The notes beneath the pieces are model-generated. The model was given only the letters and a program-made list of their open reading frames with translations. It ran no database searches and was not told the DNA's origin. Source: Pseudomonas shahriarae (GTDB taxonomy: Bacteria > Pseudomonadota > Gammaproteobacteria > Pseudomonadales > Pseudomonadaceae). From it: 64,000 nt of DNA. Below, one piece after another: positions 18,845 to 27,232 of the stretch. Both the position numbers and the translations under genes were made by a program. The stretch covers positions 5,931,001 through 5,995,000 of the forward strand of contig NZ_CP077085.1 of NCBI RefSeq assembly GCF_014268455.2, given 5' to 3'. The number at the start of each line of letters is the position of its first letter. Position 1 is the stretch's first letter.

Positions 18845-19813
18845 TTACGGCGCTTTGGCAACGCTCGCAGGTGGCGTCCAGATCACGTCCTTGATGCTCA
18901 AGGGCTTGGGAATCAATTTGAGTTGGTAGAAGCTGTCGGCGATTTTCTGCTGGGCGGCGACCACTGCCGGGGTCAGGAACAGCGCGCCGTAGCCTTGGCG
19001 CTTCACCGAAGTCAGGGTGATGTCCGCCGGCAGGCCGAGCAGCGGTGCGACTTGCTCAGTGACTTCCTTGGGGTTGGCCTTGGACCATTCGCCCACGGCG
19101 CGCACTTCCTCAATCAGCGCCTTGATCACCTCGGGGTGTTTTTCGGTGTAAGGCTTGGTGGCCAGGTAGAACTGGTGGTTATCGGCAATGCCGGTGGCGT
19201 CACGCAGGGTGCGGGCTTGCAGTTGCTTCTCGGCAGCCGCCTGGTACGGGTCCCAGATGACCCAGGCGTCGACACTGCCACGCTCGAAGGCGGCACGGGC
19301 GTCGGCGGGCGGCAGGAACACGGTCTGTACGTCGGTGTATTTCAGGCCTGCGTCTTCCAGGGCGCGCACCAGCAGGTAATGCACGTTGGAGCCCTTATTG
19401 AGCACGACTTTCTTGCCCTTGAGCTCGGCCACCGATGTGATCGGCGAGTCCTTGTGTACCAGGATGGCTTCGCTGGTCGGCGCTGGCGGTTCGTAGGCCA
19501 CATAGAGCAGATCGGCACCGGCGGCCTGGGCGAACACCGGCGGAGTCTCGCCGGTGACGCCAAAGTCGATGGAGCCCACATTCAGCCCTTCCAGCAACTG
19601 CGGGCCGCCGGGAAATTCGGTCCACTGCACGTTCACGCCCTGGTCAGCCAGGCGTTTTTCCAGGGTGCCCTTGGCTTTGAGCAGCACCAGGGTGCCGTAC
19701 TTCTGATAACCGATCCGCAGGGTTTCTGCGGCTTGGGCTTGAACAGTGGCGCCGAAGGACACAGCCGCAGCAAACAGTGCGACCAGGCCCCGACGCAAGA
19801 TGACAGTGCGCAT
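18845..19813 (-). CDS. ssuA: sulfonate ABC transporter substrate-binding protein SsuA
   Basis: A 322-residue periplasmic binding protein with a signal peptide ending near VQAQAAE, then [18 protein letters not shown] and the [19 protein letters not shown] stretch of SsuA proteins. It delivers alkanesulfonates to SsuC/SsuB. ATG at 19813 is preferred to the one four codons upstream because a GAGAGCGC stretch precedes it and the signal peptide begins MRTVILRRG. It follows ssuE after 93 bp with no obvious terminator. Confidence 0.95.
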   Translation of the reverse strand: MRTVILRRGLVALFAAAVSFGATVQAQAAETLRIGYQKYGTLVLLKAKGTLEKRLADQGVNVQWTEFPGGPQLLEGLNVGSIDFGVTGETPPVFAQAAGADLLYVAYEPPAPTSEAILVHKDSPITSVAELKGKKVVLNKGSNVHYLLVRALEDAGLKYTDVQTVFLPPADARAAFERGSVDAWVIWDPYQAAAEKQLQARTLRDATGIADNHQFYLATKPYTEKHPEVIKALIEEVRAVGEWSKANPKEVTEQVAPLLGLPADITLTSVKRQGYGALFLTPAVVAAQQKIADSFYQLKLIPKPLSIKDVIWTPPASVAKAP

Positions 19814-19906
19814 GGCGCTCTCCAAATTGACGATGAGGGTTGTGGCTGCACCTGCTTGGCCGTTGGCGGCTGAGTAAGGTGAGGGTTTCTGGTATTCGGG
19901 TTCGGC

Positions 19907-20500
19907 TTAGATGCTCCAGCGAGCACTCAACAAACGTTCATTCAACACATGGGGGTCCAGCGGTTGCGGGCGGCGAGCCATGGCGCTGTAGAACTGCTCC
20001 AGGGCTTCGCTCAAGCGTTGCTCAAGGATCGGCACCAACTGCGCCTGGGCACTGCCTTCGCCGTAGGCGATCTGGCTGTCTTCGGCAAAAATCCCGTGCA
20101 GCAGCTCCTGGGCTTTCAGCGCCGACAGCACTGGTTTCAAGGCGTAATCCACCACCAACATGTGGGCAATGCTGCCGCCGGTGGCCATGGGCAACACTAC
20201 TTTGTGGGCCAGGGCCCGTTCCGGTAGCAGGTCGAGGACGGTTTTCAACGCGCCGGAAAACGAGGCCTTGTACACCGGCGTGGCAATCACCAGACCATCG
20301 GCATTGGCCACTTGGGCCAGCAGGTCGAGCACCTTCGGGCTGTCAAAGCGGGCATACAGCAAATCTTCGGCCGGGAAGTCCCGCACCTGATAACTCACCA
20401 CTTCCACGCCTTGCTGCTGCAACCAGCGCCGGGAATGATCCAGCAAGACCCCGGAGCGGGAACGCTGACTGGGACTGCCACCAAGTGTTACGACCAGCAT
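19907..20500 (-). CDS. ssuE: NAD(P)H-dependent FMN reductase SsuE
   Basis: A 197-residue flavodoxin-like reductase with the N-terminal phosphate loop [14 protein letters not shown] and [20 protein letters not shown]. It reduces FMN for SsuD. It is the first gene of the leftward ssu operon; AAGGAAACTCCAG precedes ATG. The preceding ~140 bp is very AT-rich and resembles the lsfA leader, consistent with sulfur-starvation (CysB-type) control, which is inferred. Confidence 0.94.
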   Translation of the reverse strand: MLVVTLGGSPSQRSRSGVLLDHSRRWLQQQGVEVVSYQVRDFPAEDLLYARFDSPKVLDLLAQVANADGLVIATPVYKASFSGALKTVLDLLPERALAHKVVLPMATGGSIAHMLVVDYALKPVLSALKAQELLHGIFAEDSQIAYGEGSAQAQLVPILEQRLSEALEQFYSAMARRPQPLDPHVLNERLLSARWSI

Positions 20501-20652
20501 CTGGAGTTTCCTTGAGCAAGTGTCGGCGGTTCGCAGTGCAGCGATGGCGCCAAGATGGAACAGACCATATCAGCAGATTTATATATCTATAAATCTTATT
20601 TATTCATTTGTTTATTCTTAAATTGCATATGAGAAAGAGCATTCGGCGGGCG

Positions 20653-20677
20653 AAAAAAAAGGCCGTCGAAACGGCCT
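20653..20677 (-). terminator. rho-independent terminator downstream of lsfA
   Basis: On the minus strand AGGCCGT-TTCG-ACGGCCT is followed by seven or more T residues. The perfect 7-bp stem with a UUCG-type loop suits leftward transcripts from lsfA and lies beyond the REPIN. Confidence 0.9.
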
Positions 20678-20716
20678 GAAAACCCCTGCTATGTAAGTCC
20701 TGAAATGCGATTAACT

Positions 20717-20805
20717 TGTGGGAGCGGGCTTGCTCGCGATTGCGGCGTATCAGTCAGCACATTTCTTGCTGAACCACCGCATTCGCGAGCAAGCCCGCTC
20801 CCACA
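20717..20805. repeat. REPIN, GGGAGCGGG type
   Basis: Inverted arms TGTGGGAGCGGGCTTGCTCG and its reverse complement around a spacer with a CAGCA / TGCTG inner stem. It lies in the 3' untranslated part of lsfA, before its terminator. Confidence 0.92.
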
Positions 20806-20816
20806 TTGGATTCGGG

Positions 20817-21455
20817 TTACCGGTTGGGCTGCGGGGTCAGCCGCAGATAGGGCTTAACCGCACGATAGCCCTTGGGAAAGCGTTTCTTGATCTCGTCCTC
20901 ATCCTTGAGCGAAGGCACGATCACCACCTCATCACCGTCCTGCCAGTTGGCCGGCGTCGCGACCTTGTAGTTGTCGGTCAGTTGCAGCGAGTCAATGACC
21001 CGCAGGATTTCATGGAAGTTACGCCCGGTGCTGGCCGGGTAGGTGATGGTCAGGCGAATCTTTTTGTTCGGGTCGATCACGAACAGCGAACGCACAGTAA
21101 GCGTGTCATTGGCATTGGGATGGATCAGGTCGTACAGGTCCGAGACCTTGCGGTCGGCATCGGCCAAGATCGGGAAGTTGACGACGGTGTGCTGGGTCTC
21201 GTTGATGTCCTCGATCCACTTGTGGTGGGAGTCCACCGGATCCACCGACAGGGCAATGGCCTTGACCCCACGGTTGGCGAACTCGTCCTTGAGCTTGGCG
21301 GTAAAACCCAGCTCGGTGGTGCACACCGGGGTGAAGTCCGCCGGGTGGGAAAACAACACACCCCAGCTGTCGCCCAGCCACTCGTGGAAACGAATCTTGC
21401 CGGCGCTGGAATCCTGTTCAAAGTCGGGGGCGATATCGCCCAGTCTGAGGCTCAT
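20817..21455 (-). CDS. lsfA: 1-Cys peroxiredoxin LsfA
   Basis: A 212-residue Prx6-type peroxiredoxin. The peroxidatic cysteine is Cys45 in PADFTPVCTTELG and the C-terminal half matches 1-Cys enzymes (YPASTGRNFHEILRVIDSLQ). LsfA was first known in P. putida as a sulfate-starvation-induced protein and contributes to peroxide resistance. GGAG precedes ATG by about 7 bp. Its place between the porin gene and ssuE fits the sulfonate cluster; the leader has an AT-rich block similar to that of ssuE. Confidence 0.95.
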   Translation of the reverse strand: MSLRLGDIAPDFEQDSSAGKIRFHEWLGDSWGVLFSHPADFTPVCTTELGFTAKLKDEFANRGVKAIALSVDPVDSHHKWIEDINETQHTVVNFPILADADRKVSDLYDLIHPNANDTLTVRSLFVIDPNKKIRLTITYPASTGRNFHEILRVIDSLQLTDNYKVATPANWQDGDEVVIVPSLKDEDEIKKRFPKGYRAVKPYLRLTPQPNR

Positions 21456-21499
21456 GGTGTGGCTCCTGATGAGTGCTTATGGGAACCACTGTGCCTGTG

Positions 21500-21562
21500 C
21501 TGAAGAATTTTTAAAAAGAATAAATATCAATTTATTTAGACGATATAGGAATATTAAAAGTC
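21500..21562 (-). promoter_or_regulatory. AT-rich lsfA leader, candidate CysB-type region
   Basis: Contains AAAAAGAATAAATATCAATT followed by TTATTTAGACGATATAGGAA on the plus strand. It shares GAATAAA and nearby AT-rich words with the ssuE upstream block, read on the opposite strand. The regulator is inferred from the known sulfur-starvation response, not seen. Confidence 0.4.
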
Positions 21563-21689
21563 TGTTCACTGGACCGCGGCAGAAGCGTAGACCAACATGC
21601 ACCCATGGTTCGAGAAGGCCTTGAGACGCTGTAAAAAAGAGGGATTCAGGAAGGGCTTGCGGGGGTGAGCCTGACTTGTGCAAAACGAG

Positions 21690-21726
21690 CAAAAAAAAAC
21701 CTCGCGTTTATCGCGAGGTTTTTTTC
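21690..21726. terminator. bidirectional intrinsic terminator after the OprD-family gene
   Basis: AACCTCGCG / CGCGAGGTT forms a 9-bp stem with a TTTAT-type loop, with an A-tract on one side and a T-tract on the other. It lies just past the stop of the leftward porin gene. Confidence 0.93.
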
Positions 21727-21736
21727 TTAACTTGGC

Positions 21737-23062
21737 TTACAGGAAGCTGTAAGTGTAGTTAAAGATCAGACGAGTCTGATCCTGATCCTGAATGCCGGTA
21801 CCGCTACCGCGGTAGACACCATGACGCAGCGTAGTACCGAAACCTTTCAGCGCGCCCTGTTGAATGGTGTAGTCGACACGCATATCGCGTTCCCACTCGG
21901 ACTGATCGCTGCCACCGTTCTTGGCTTTGATGTTGTCGCCATGCAGGTAAGCAATCGAGGTTTTCAAACCTGGAACGCCCAATGCAGCGAAGTCATAGGA
22001 GTACTGGCCGAAGGTGGTGTTTTCACCCGCACGCACGAAGGAGTTGATCATGCTGTCGGTGAAGAGGTAGAAACTGGAACCCCCGGCACCTTCGTTACGG
22101 CCATTGCCGTCAACCACACCGCCCTGGTTCAACCAAACGAAACCGCCGTCATCGTTGACACGCTGATGACCGACCATGAACGCGCTGCCACCCAGGGAGT
22201 AGGTGAACATGGCGCTCCAGGTTTTGTTATTAACCTCGCCAGCATCCTTCGCGTAACCACCATTGTTGTTGAACTGGTAGCCAGCCTGACCGTTCTTACC
22301 GTCGGAGCTGCTATCGAAGTAGCGCACGTCGGTTTTGAACGACTGGCCTTCGGTGATCGGGTAGACGTGAACCAGACCCAGGAAGTGCTGCTTATAGAAG
22401 TCTTCCAGGTTGGCGTAGTAGTACTGCAAGGTCAGGTCTTTGGTGACCTTCCAGTCAGCACCACCATAACGGAACTGGTTGCTTTCCTGACTAGCACCGG
22501 CAACAGACAGGCCCGTGCTGTTGGTCGAAGCACGCCCGGTAGCGTGCTCAAGCTGACCGGCGTTGAACGTTACATTGTCGATTTCTTTGGAGGTGATAGT
22601 GCCACCGTCAAAGGTTTGTGGCAGCAGACGACCATCGCTTGCGATCACGACCGGCAGGTTTGGCGCCAGAGCGCCACCCAGGTGGGCTTCGGTCTTGGAG
22701 AAGCGGGCTTTGACGTTGGCGCTCGCGCTGCTCCAATTGCTCACAGCCGAACCGTCGGTGTCGCTTGGAACGAAAGAGTTGTTGTCTGGGTGATGACCAC
22801 GGCCACCGTCCAGGTGAATGCCGACCAATGCCTGGGCATCAATACCAAAACCAACGGTGCCCTCAGTGAAACCAGACTGGACGTTGAACTTCAGGCCAGT
22901 GGCCGTTTCGCGCTGGTCAGCACCGCCTTCGCGTTGATCGTTATCAAAATACAGGGTCCGAGAACTGACGGATGCCTTGGTGTCTTCAACAAAACCAGCG
23001 GCGCCTGCTTGCTGAGCCAAAACCCCAGCCGCGATGGCGAACGCCAATGTGGACTTCTTCAT
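21737..23062 (-). CDS. OprD-family outer-membrane porin
   Basis: A 441-residue porin with a signal peptide ending at about residue 21-22 (LAQQAGAAGFVEDTKAS). It has the OprD-family opening (SRTLYFDNDQREGG), alternating aromatic beta-strands and the C-terminal strand RLIFNYTYSFL. Members admit specific small solutes. The gene sits between tauA and lsfA in the sulfonate cluster, as an OprE-like porin does in P. putida by recall, so sulfonate or other anion uptake is plausible but inferred. It has its own terminator. Confidence 0.93.
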   Translation of the reverse strand: MKKSTLAFAIAAGVLAQQAGAAGFVEDTKASVSSRTLYFDNDQREGGADQRETATGLKFNVQSGFTEGTVGFGIDAQALVGIHLDGGRGHHPDNNSFVPSDTDGSAVSNWSSASANVKARFSKTEAHLGGALAPNLPVVIASDGRLLPQTFDGGTITSKEIDNVTFNAGQLEHATGRASTNSTGLSVAGASQESNQFRYGGADWKVTKDLTLQYYYANLEDFYKQHFLGLVHVYPITEGQSFKTDVRYFDSSSDGKNGQAGYQFNNNGGYAKDAGEVNNKTWSAMFTYSLGGSAFMVGHQRVNDDGGFVWLNQGGVVDGNGRNEGAGGSSFYLFTDSMINSFVRAGENTTFGQYSYDFAALGVPGLKTSIAYLHGDNIKAKNGGSDQSEWERDMRVDYTIQQGALKGFGTTLRHGVYRGSGTGIQDQDQTRLIFNYTYSFL

Positions 23063-23431
23063 GTACCGCTCCTCTCGTTTCTAATTTTTGTAGTTCTTTG
23101 GTCTCGGGTCTGACGCCCTCGATCCACAGATGCGCGATTAGCGCCAGATAGTGACTGACAAGTCAATCGTAACCTTGTGTGTCTACTACTTTCGTCTAAC
23201 CGCAGTTGATTTGGTCCTTGCAGGGTAATGAGTTTTTCATACACCCAAAAAGAATTATTTCATCCTTTTTCATACTATTCAGGAATAACACTTTCCATGG
23301 AGCAACTAGCCCGCAGTGGGGTATCGCTCCATAAGCTAATTCCCAAAGGGTATTTGTTGGCCATTTTTTAGATCGTTTAGTGTGAGCAGAATCTTGCACA
23401 CGTCACTCACGATCAAAAAGGCGACGCCATC
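23063..23431. other. divergent intergenic region between porin and tauA
   Basis: This 369-bp gap holds the leaders of both genes and no convincing gene. The tauA side is AT-rich, with CATACTATTCAGGAATAACA near 23270-23290 and a partly palindromic AATTCCCAAAGGGTATT near 23338-23354. These could be sulfur-regulated sites but match no motif I can assign with confidence. Confidence 0.4.
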
Positions 23432-24418
23432 ATGGCCAAACGCGCATCCTCTAGTCAATTTGTTACAGTTTTACTATCGCTTACACTTTCTATTGGCGTG
23501 CAGGCAGCCAACCTCACCATCGGCTACCAGACCGGCATTGATCCGAGCAAAGTGCCCCAGGCCGATGGTCTTTACGAACAAGCCATTGGCGAGAAAATCG
23601 ACTGGCGCCGCTTCAACAGTGGCCCGCAAGTCATCACCGCGATTGCCTCAGGCGATGTGCAGATCGGCAATCTCGGCTCCAGCCCGTTGGCGGCCGCCGC
23701 ATCCCGTAATCTACCCATTGTGGCGTTCATCGTATCGGCTCAAATCAATAGTTCTGAAGCTTTGGTAGTGCGTAACGGTAGCCAAATTGACGCACCCAAG
23801 GACCTGATCGGCAAAACCATTGCCACTCCTTTTGTCTCCACATCCCACTACAGCCTGCTCGGGGCCTTGAAACACTGGGGCCTGGACACCCGCCAGGTGA
23901 AAGTGGTGAACCTGCAACCGGCGCAAATTGCCGCAGCCTGGAAACGCGGGGATATCGACGGCGCCTTTGTCTGGTCGCCGGCCCTGGGAGAAATCCGCAA
24001 GACCGGCAAGACGTTGACCGACGCCACCGAGGTGGGCCAATGGGGCGCGCCGACGTTCGAGGTGTGGGTAGTGCGCAAGGACTTTGCCGAGAAACATCCG
24101 GAGGTCGTGGCCAAGTTTGCCAAGATCACCCTGGATTCGTTTGCCGACTATGCCGCCAATAAAAGCAGCTGGACGGTGGATTCCGCCCCGGTGCAAAAGA
24201 TCGCTCGGTTGACAGGTGCAAATGCTGCGGATATCCCGGAACTGCTGGAAGGCAGCACCTTCCCCGATGCACAGGCGCAGCGAACCGACGCCTTGCTCAA
24301 TGGTGGGACAGCCAAGGCCATTGGGGAGACGGCGAAGTTTCTTAAGGAACAAGGGAAAGTAGAGACCGTGTTACCGGACTATTCGGCCTATGTGACCGGA
24401 AAATTCATCAAAGAATAA
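23432..24418 (+). CDS. tauA: taurine-type ABC transporter substrate-binding protein TauA (orphan)
   Basis: A 328-residue periplasmic protein with a signal peptide ending near GVQAAN and the TauA-like core (LTIGYQTGIDPSKVPQADGL, RFNSGPQVITAIASGDVQIG). It should bind taurine. Normally tauB (ATPase), tauC (permease) and tauD (dioxygenase) follow. Here the gene ends in a 28-bp REP hairpin and then the convergent argA, so the partners are missing from this locus. It may be served by a distant permease or by SsuBC, or be a remnant that is still intact. Confidence 0.88.
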   Translation: MAKRASSSQFVTVLLSLTLSIGVQAANLTIGYQTGIDPSKVPQADGLYEQAIGEKIDWRRFNSGPQVITAIASGDVQIGNLGSSPLAAAASRNLPIVAFIVSAQINSSEALVVRNGSQIDAPKDLIGKTIATPFVSTSHYSLLGALKHWGLDTRQVKVVNLQPAQIAAAWKRGDIDGAFVWSPALGEIRKTGKTLTDATEVGQWGAPTFEVWVVRKDFAEKHPEVVAKFAKITLDSFADYAANKSSWTVDSAPVQKIARLTGANAADIPELLEGSTFPDAQAQRTDALLNGGTAKAIGETAKFLKEQGKVETVLPDYSAYVTGKFIKE

Positions 24419-24432
24419 ACCCGGACAAAGAA

Positions 24433-24460
24433 TGTGGGAGCGGGCTTGCCCGCTCCCACA
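24433..24460. repeat. single collapsed REP palindrome
   Basis: TGTGGGAGCGGGC-TT-GCCCGCTCCCACA: a perfect 13-bp stem with a 2-nt turn, lacking the usual REPIN spacer. It sits between convergent tauA and argA and could terminate both. Confidence 0.9.
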
Positions 24461-24489
24461 TTAGGTATTGGGTGTACCGAATACCGTGT

Positions 24490-25788
24490 TTACAGGGTCT
24501 TTTCGAAGATCTTCGAGTTACGCTGGAAGTTGTACAACGAGGCCCGCGCCGACGGCAGGCGATCCACGCTGCTCGGCACAAAGCCGCGCTCGCGGAACCA
24601 GTGGGCGGTGCGGGTCGTCAGCACGAACAAGGTCTTCAAGCCTTGGGTGCGGGCGCGGGTTTCGATGCGCTCCAACAGCTCATCGCCACGGCCGCCATGG
24701 CGATACTCCGGATTGACCGCCAGGCACGCCAGTTCGCCAGCATCCGAGTCGGCAATCGGGTACAGCGCAGCGCAGGCGATGATCATGCCTTCGCGTTCCA
24801 CTACGCTGAATTGCTCGATTTCCCGCTCCAGCACTTCCCGGGAGCGGCGTACCAGAATGCCCTGTTCTTCCAGTGGGCTGATCAGGTCCAGCAAGCCGCC
24901 GACATCTTCAATCGCCGCCTCACGCACCAGTTCGAACTGCTCCTGGGCCACCAGGGTACCGCCGCCGTCGCGGGTAAAAAGCTCGGTCAACAGCGCACCG
25001 TCCTCGACATAACTGACGATATGGCTGCGCCCCACGCCCCCACGACAGGCCTCGGCCGCCGCATCCAGCAGTTCGGCCTGGTAATTGTTGCCCAGGCGCT
25101 GCAGGTGCACCGGTACTTGTTGCGGGCGCAGTTCGCGCACCAGCCGGCCGTTTTCGTCGATCAGGCCCAGGTCTGCGCCAAACAGCAGCAGCTTGTCGGC
25201 GCCCAGGTCGATGGCGGCGCGGGTGGCCACATCTTCACAGGCCAGGTTGAAAATCTCCCCGGTCGGCGAATAGCCCAGGGGCGACAGGACGACAATGGAG
25301 CGTTCGTCGAGCAGGCGGTTGATACCCTTGCGGTCGACCCGGCGCACTTCGCCGGTGTGGTGGTAGTCGATGCCGTCCAGCACGCCGATAGGCCGCGCGG
25401 TCACCAGGTTGCCGCTGGCCACCCGCAGGCGCGAGCCCTGCATCGGCGAGGACGCCATGTCCATGGACAGCCGCGCTTCGATAGCGATACGCAGGTGGCC
25501 GACCGCGTCGATCACGCACTCCAGGGTCGCGGCATCGGTGATGCGCATCCCATCGTGGTAATGCGGGGTCAGGCCGCGAGCGGCGAGGCGGGTTTCGATT
25601 TGCGGGCGCGAACCATGCACCAGTACCAGGCGCACGCCGAGGCTGTGCAGCAGCACCAGGTCATGGACGATATTGCCGAAGTTGGGGTGATCCACACCAT
25701 CACCCGGCAGCATGACCACAAAGGTGCAGTCACGGTGGGCATTGATGTAGGGCGAAGCGTGGCGAAGCCAATTGACGTATTCGGGCAT
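24490..25788 (-). CDS. argA: N-acetylglutamate synthase ArgA
   Basis: A 432-residue protein with an N-terminal amino-acid-kinase-fold regulatory domain (about 1-290, LVLVHGSRPQIETRLAARG) and a C-terminal GNAT acetyltransferase domain (VNPEYRHGGRGDELLERIE). It makes N-acetylglutamate from glutamate and acetyl-CoA, the first arginine-synthesis step, and is typically feedback-inhibited by arginine. It lies 135 bp after argE on the same strand. Length is normal for the bifunctional-fold bacterial ArgA. Confidence 0.97.
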   Translation of the reverse strand: MPEYVNWLRHASPYINAHRDCTFVVMLPGDGVDHPNFGNIVHDLVLLHSLGVRLVLVHGSRPQIETRLAARGLTPHYHDGMRITDAATLECVIDAVGHLRIAIEARLSMDMASSPMQGSRLRVASGNLVTARPIGVLDGIDYHHTGEVRRVDRKGINRLLDERSIVVLSPLGYSPTGEIFNLACEDVATRAAIDLGADKLLLFGADLGLIDENGRLVRELRPQQVPVHLQRLGNNYQAELLDAAAEACRGGVGRSHIVSYVEDGALLTELFTRDGGGTLVAQEQFELVREAAIEDVGGLLDLISPLEEQGILVRRSREVLEREIEQFSVVEREGMIIACAALYPIADSDAGELACLAVNPEYRHGGRGDELLERIETRARTQGLKTLFVLTTRTAHWFRERGFVPSSVDRLPSARASLYNFQRNSKIFEKTL

Positions 25789-25923
25789 AAAACCTGGGCC
25801 TGTAATAAAAAGCAGCCAAAAAAGGATGAATCGCTAAACGCACAGCGGGCTGATGGTTATCGTCGGAACAGGCTTGGCGACACGCTCGCTCTCCTTTTAA
25901 GTACGGGATGCAATGGGGTTAAT

Positions 25924-27072
25924 TTATGCAGGCTTGAGGCAGTAATGTTCAATCAATTCCCGCAATAGACGCACTGTAGGCGTCAAGCGTGACATTTCAA
26001 GGTACTCGCCCGGCTGGTGGGCGCAGGCGATGTCCCCAGGGCCGAGTACCAGGGTTTCACAACCAAGGCGCTGAAGATAAGGCGCTTCAGTGCCGAACGC
26101 TACTGCTTCGGCACGATGACCGGTCAATCGTTCCGCGACCCGCACCAGTTCGGCGTCTTCAGGCTGCTCGAAGGGCGGTACTTCGGGGAACAGCGGCGCG
26201 TAGTCGATCTGCACCTGATGGCGCTCGGCGATGGGCCGCAGTTTCTGGCGGATGGCCTCGCGCAACACCTGGGGATCCATGCCGGGCAAGGGCCGCAGGT
26301 CGAACTCCAGGGAGCACTGGCCGCAAATGCGATTGGGGTTATCGCCACCGTGGATGCAGCCGAAATTCAAGGTCGGCTGGGGCACACTGAACTGTGGGTT
26401 GCGGTACTCCCGTTGCCAGGCCAGGCGCAGGCCGCGCAGCTCGCCCATGGCGTCATGCATGGCTTCGAGGGCGCTGTGGCCCAGGCTCGGGTCCGACGAA
26501 TGGCCGCTGCGGCCGAGGATATCAATGCGTTCCATCATCACGCCTTTGTGCAGGCGGATCGGCTTGAGGCCTGTGGGCTCGCCAATCACCGCGGCACGCC
26601 CCAGCGGGCGTCCGGCTGCAGCCAGGGCGCGGGCGCCGGCCATGGAGCTTTCTTCATCACAGGTGGCGAGAATCAGCAGCGGCTGCTTGAACGGTTGATC
26701 CAACAGCGGCAGGACCGCTTCGATGGCCAGCGCGAAAAACCCCTTCATGTCGCAGCTACCCAGCCCTACCCAACGGCCGTCGACTTCCGTCAGCTTCAGC
26801 GGATCGGTCTGCCACAGCGCTTCATCGTACGGCACCGTATCGCTGTGCCCCGCCAGCACCAGGCCACCGGGGCCGCTGCCGAAGCTGGCCAACAGGTTGA
26901 ATTTGCCGGGGCTGACTTGCTGGATATCGCAGGCAAAACCCAGGTCGCCGAGCCAGGTGGCAAGCAAGTCGATCACCGGGCGGTTGGTCTGGTCGAGAGA
27001 CGCTTGGGTACAACTGACAGAGGGCGCGGCAATCAGGGCGGCAAATTGTTCTTTCATGGACGGTAAAGGCAT
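25924..27072 (-). CDS. argE: acetylornithine deacetylase ArgE
   Basis: A 382-residue M20 metallopeptidase-family enzyme. Metal-site motifs are VLAGHSDTVPYD, GSCDMKGFFAL and ATCDEESSMAGA, with the dimerisation domain in the middle. It hydrolyses N-acetylornithine to ornithine. Start 27072 (MPLPSMKEQF) is preferred: GAGAG lies about 8 bp upstream, whereas the ATG five codons later has no clear ribosome site. It reads toward argA and is divergent from the CYTH-CHAD gene. Confidence 0.94.
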   Translation of the reverse strand: MPLPSMKEQFAALIAAPSVSCTQASLDQTNRPVIDLLATWLGDLGFACDIQQVSPGKFNLLASFGSGPGGLVLAGHSDTVPYDEALWQTDPLKLTEVDGRWVGLGSCDMKGFFALAIEAVLPLLDQPFKQPLLILATCDEESSMAGARALAAAGRPLGRAAVIGEPTGLKPIRLHKGVMMERIDILGRSGHSSDPSLGHSALEAMHDAMGELRGLRLAWQREYRNPQFSVPQPTLNFGCIHGGDNPNRICGQCSLEFDLRPLPGMDPQVLREAIRQKLRPIAERHQVQIDYAPLFPEVPPFEQPEDAELVRVAERLTGHRAEAVAFGTEAPYLQRLGCETLVLGPGDIACAHQPGEYLEMSRLTPTVRLLRELIEHYCLKPA

Positions 27073-27232
27073 GCGCTGTCTCTCAACTTCCACAGATGAA
27101 ACCCATCATAGAACCATCTGCGCTGCACAATAAACCCGTTGCGGCACGTTGCCCGGCTCAGTCCTGTACACTGCACGACCTTGGCAGCCACCTATTCTCC
27201 CGGCTGCACTCCCGATCCTGGATGTTCCGGCC

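Larger units (their letters stand above)
20501..20816. promoter_or_regulatory. ssuE upstream region
   Basis: Holds, from right to left, the REPIN at 20717-20805, the lsfA terminator at 20653-20677, and an AT-rich block at about 20575-20635. On the minus strand that block contains GAATAAACAAATGAATAAAT. The block is the likely CysB/RNA polymerase region for the ssu operon. No gene is seen in this gap. Confidence 0.5.
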
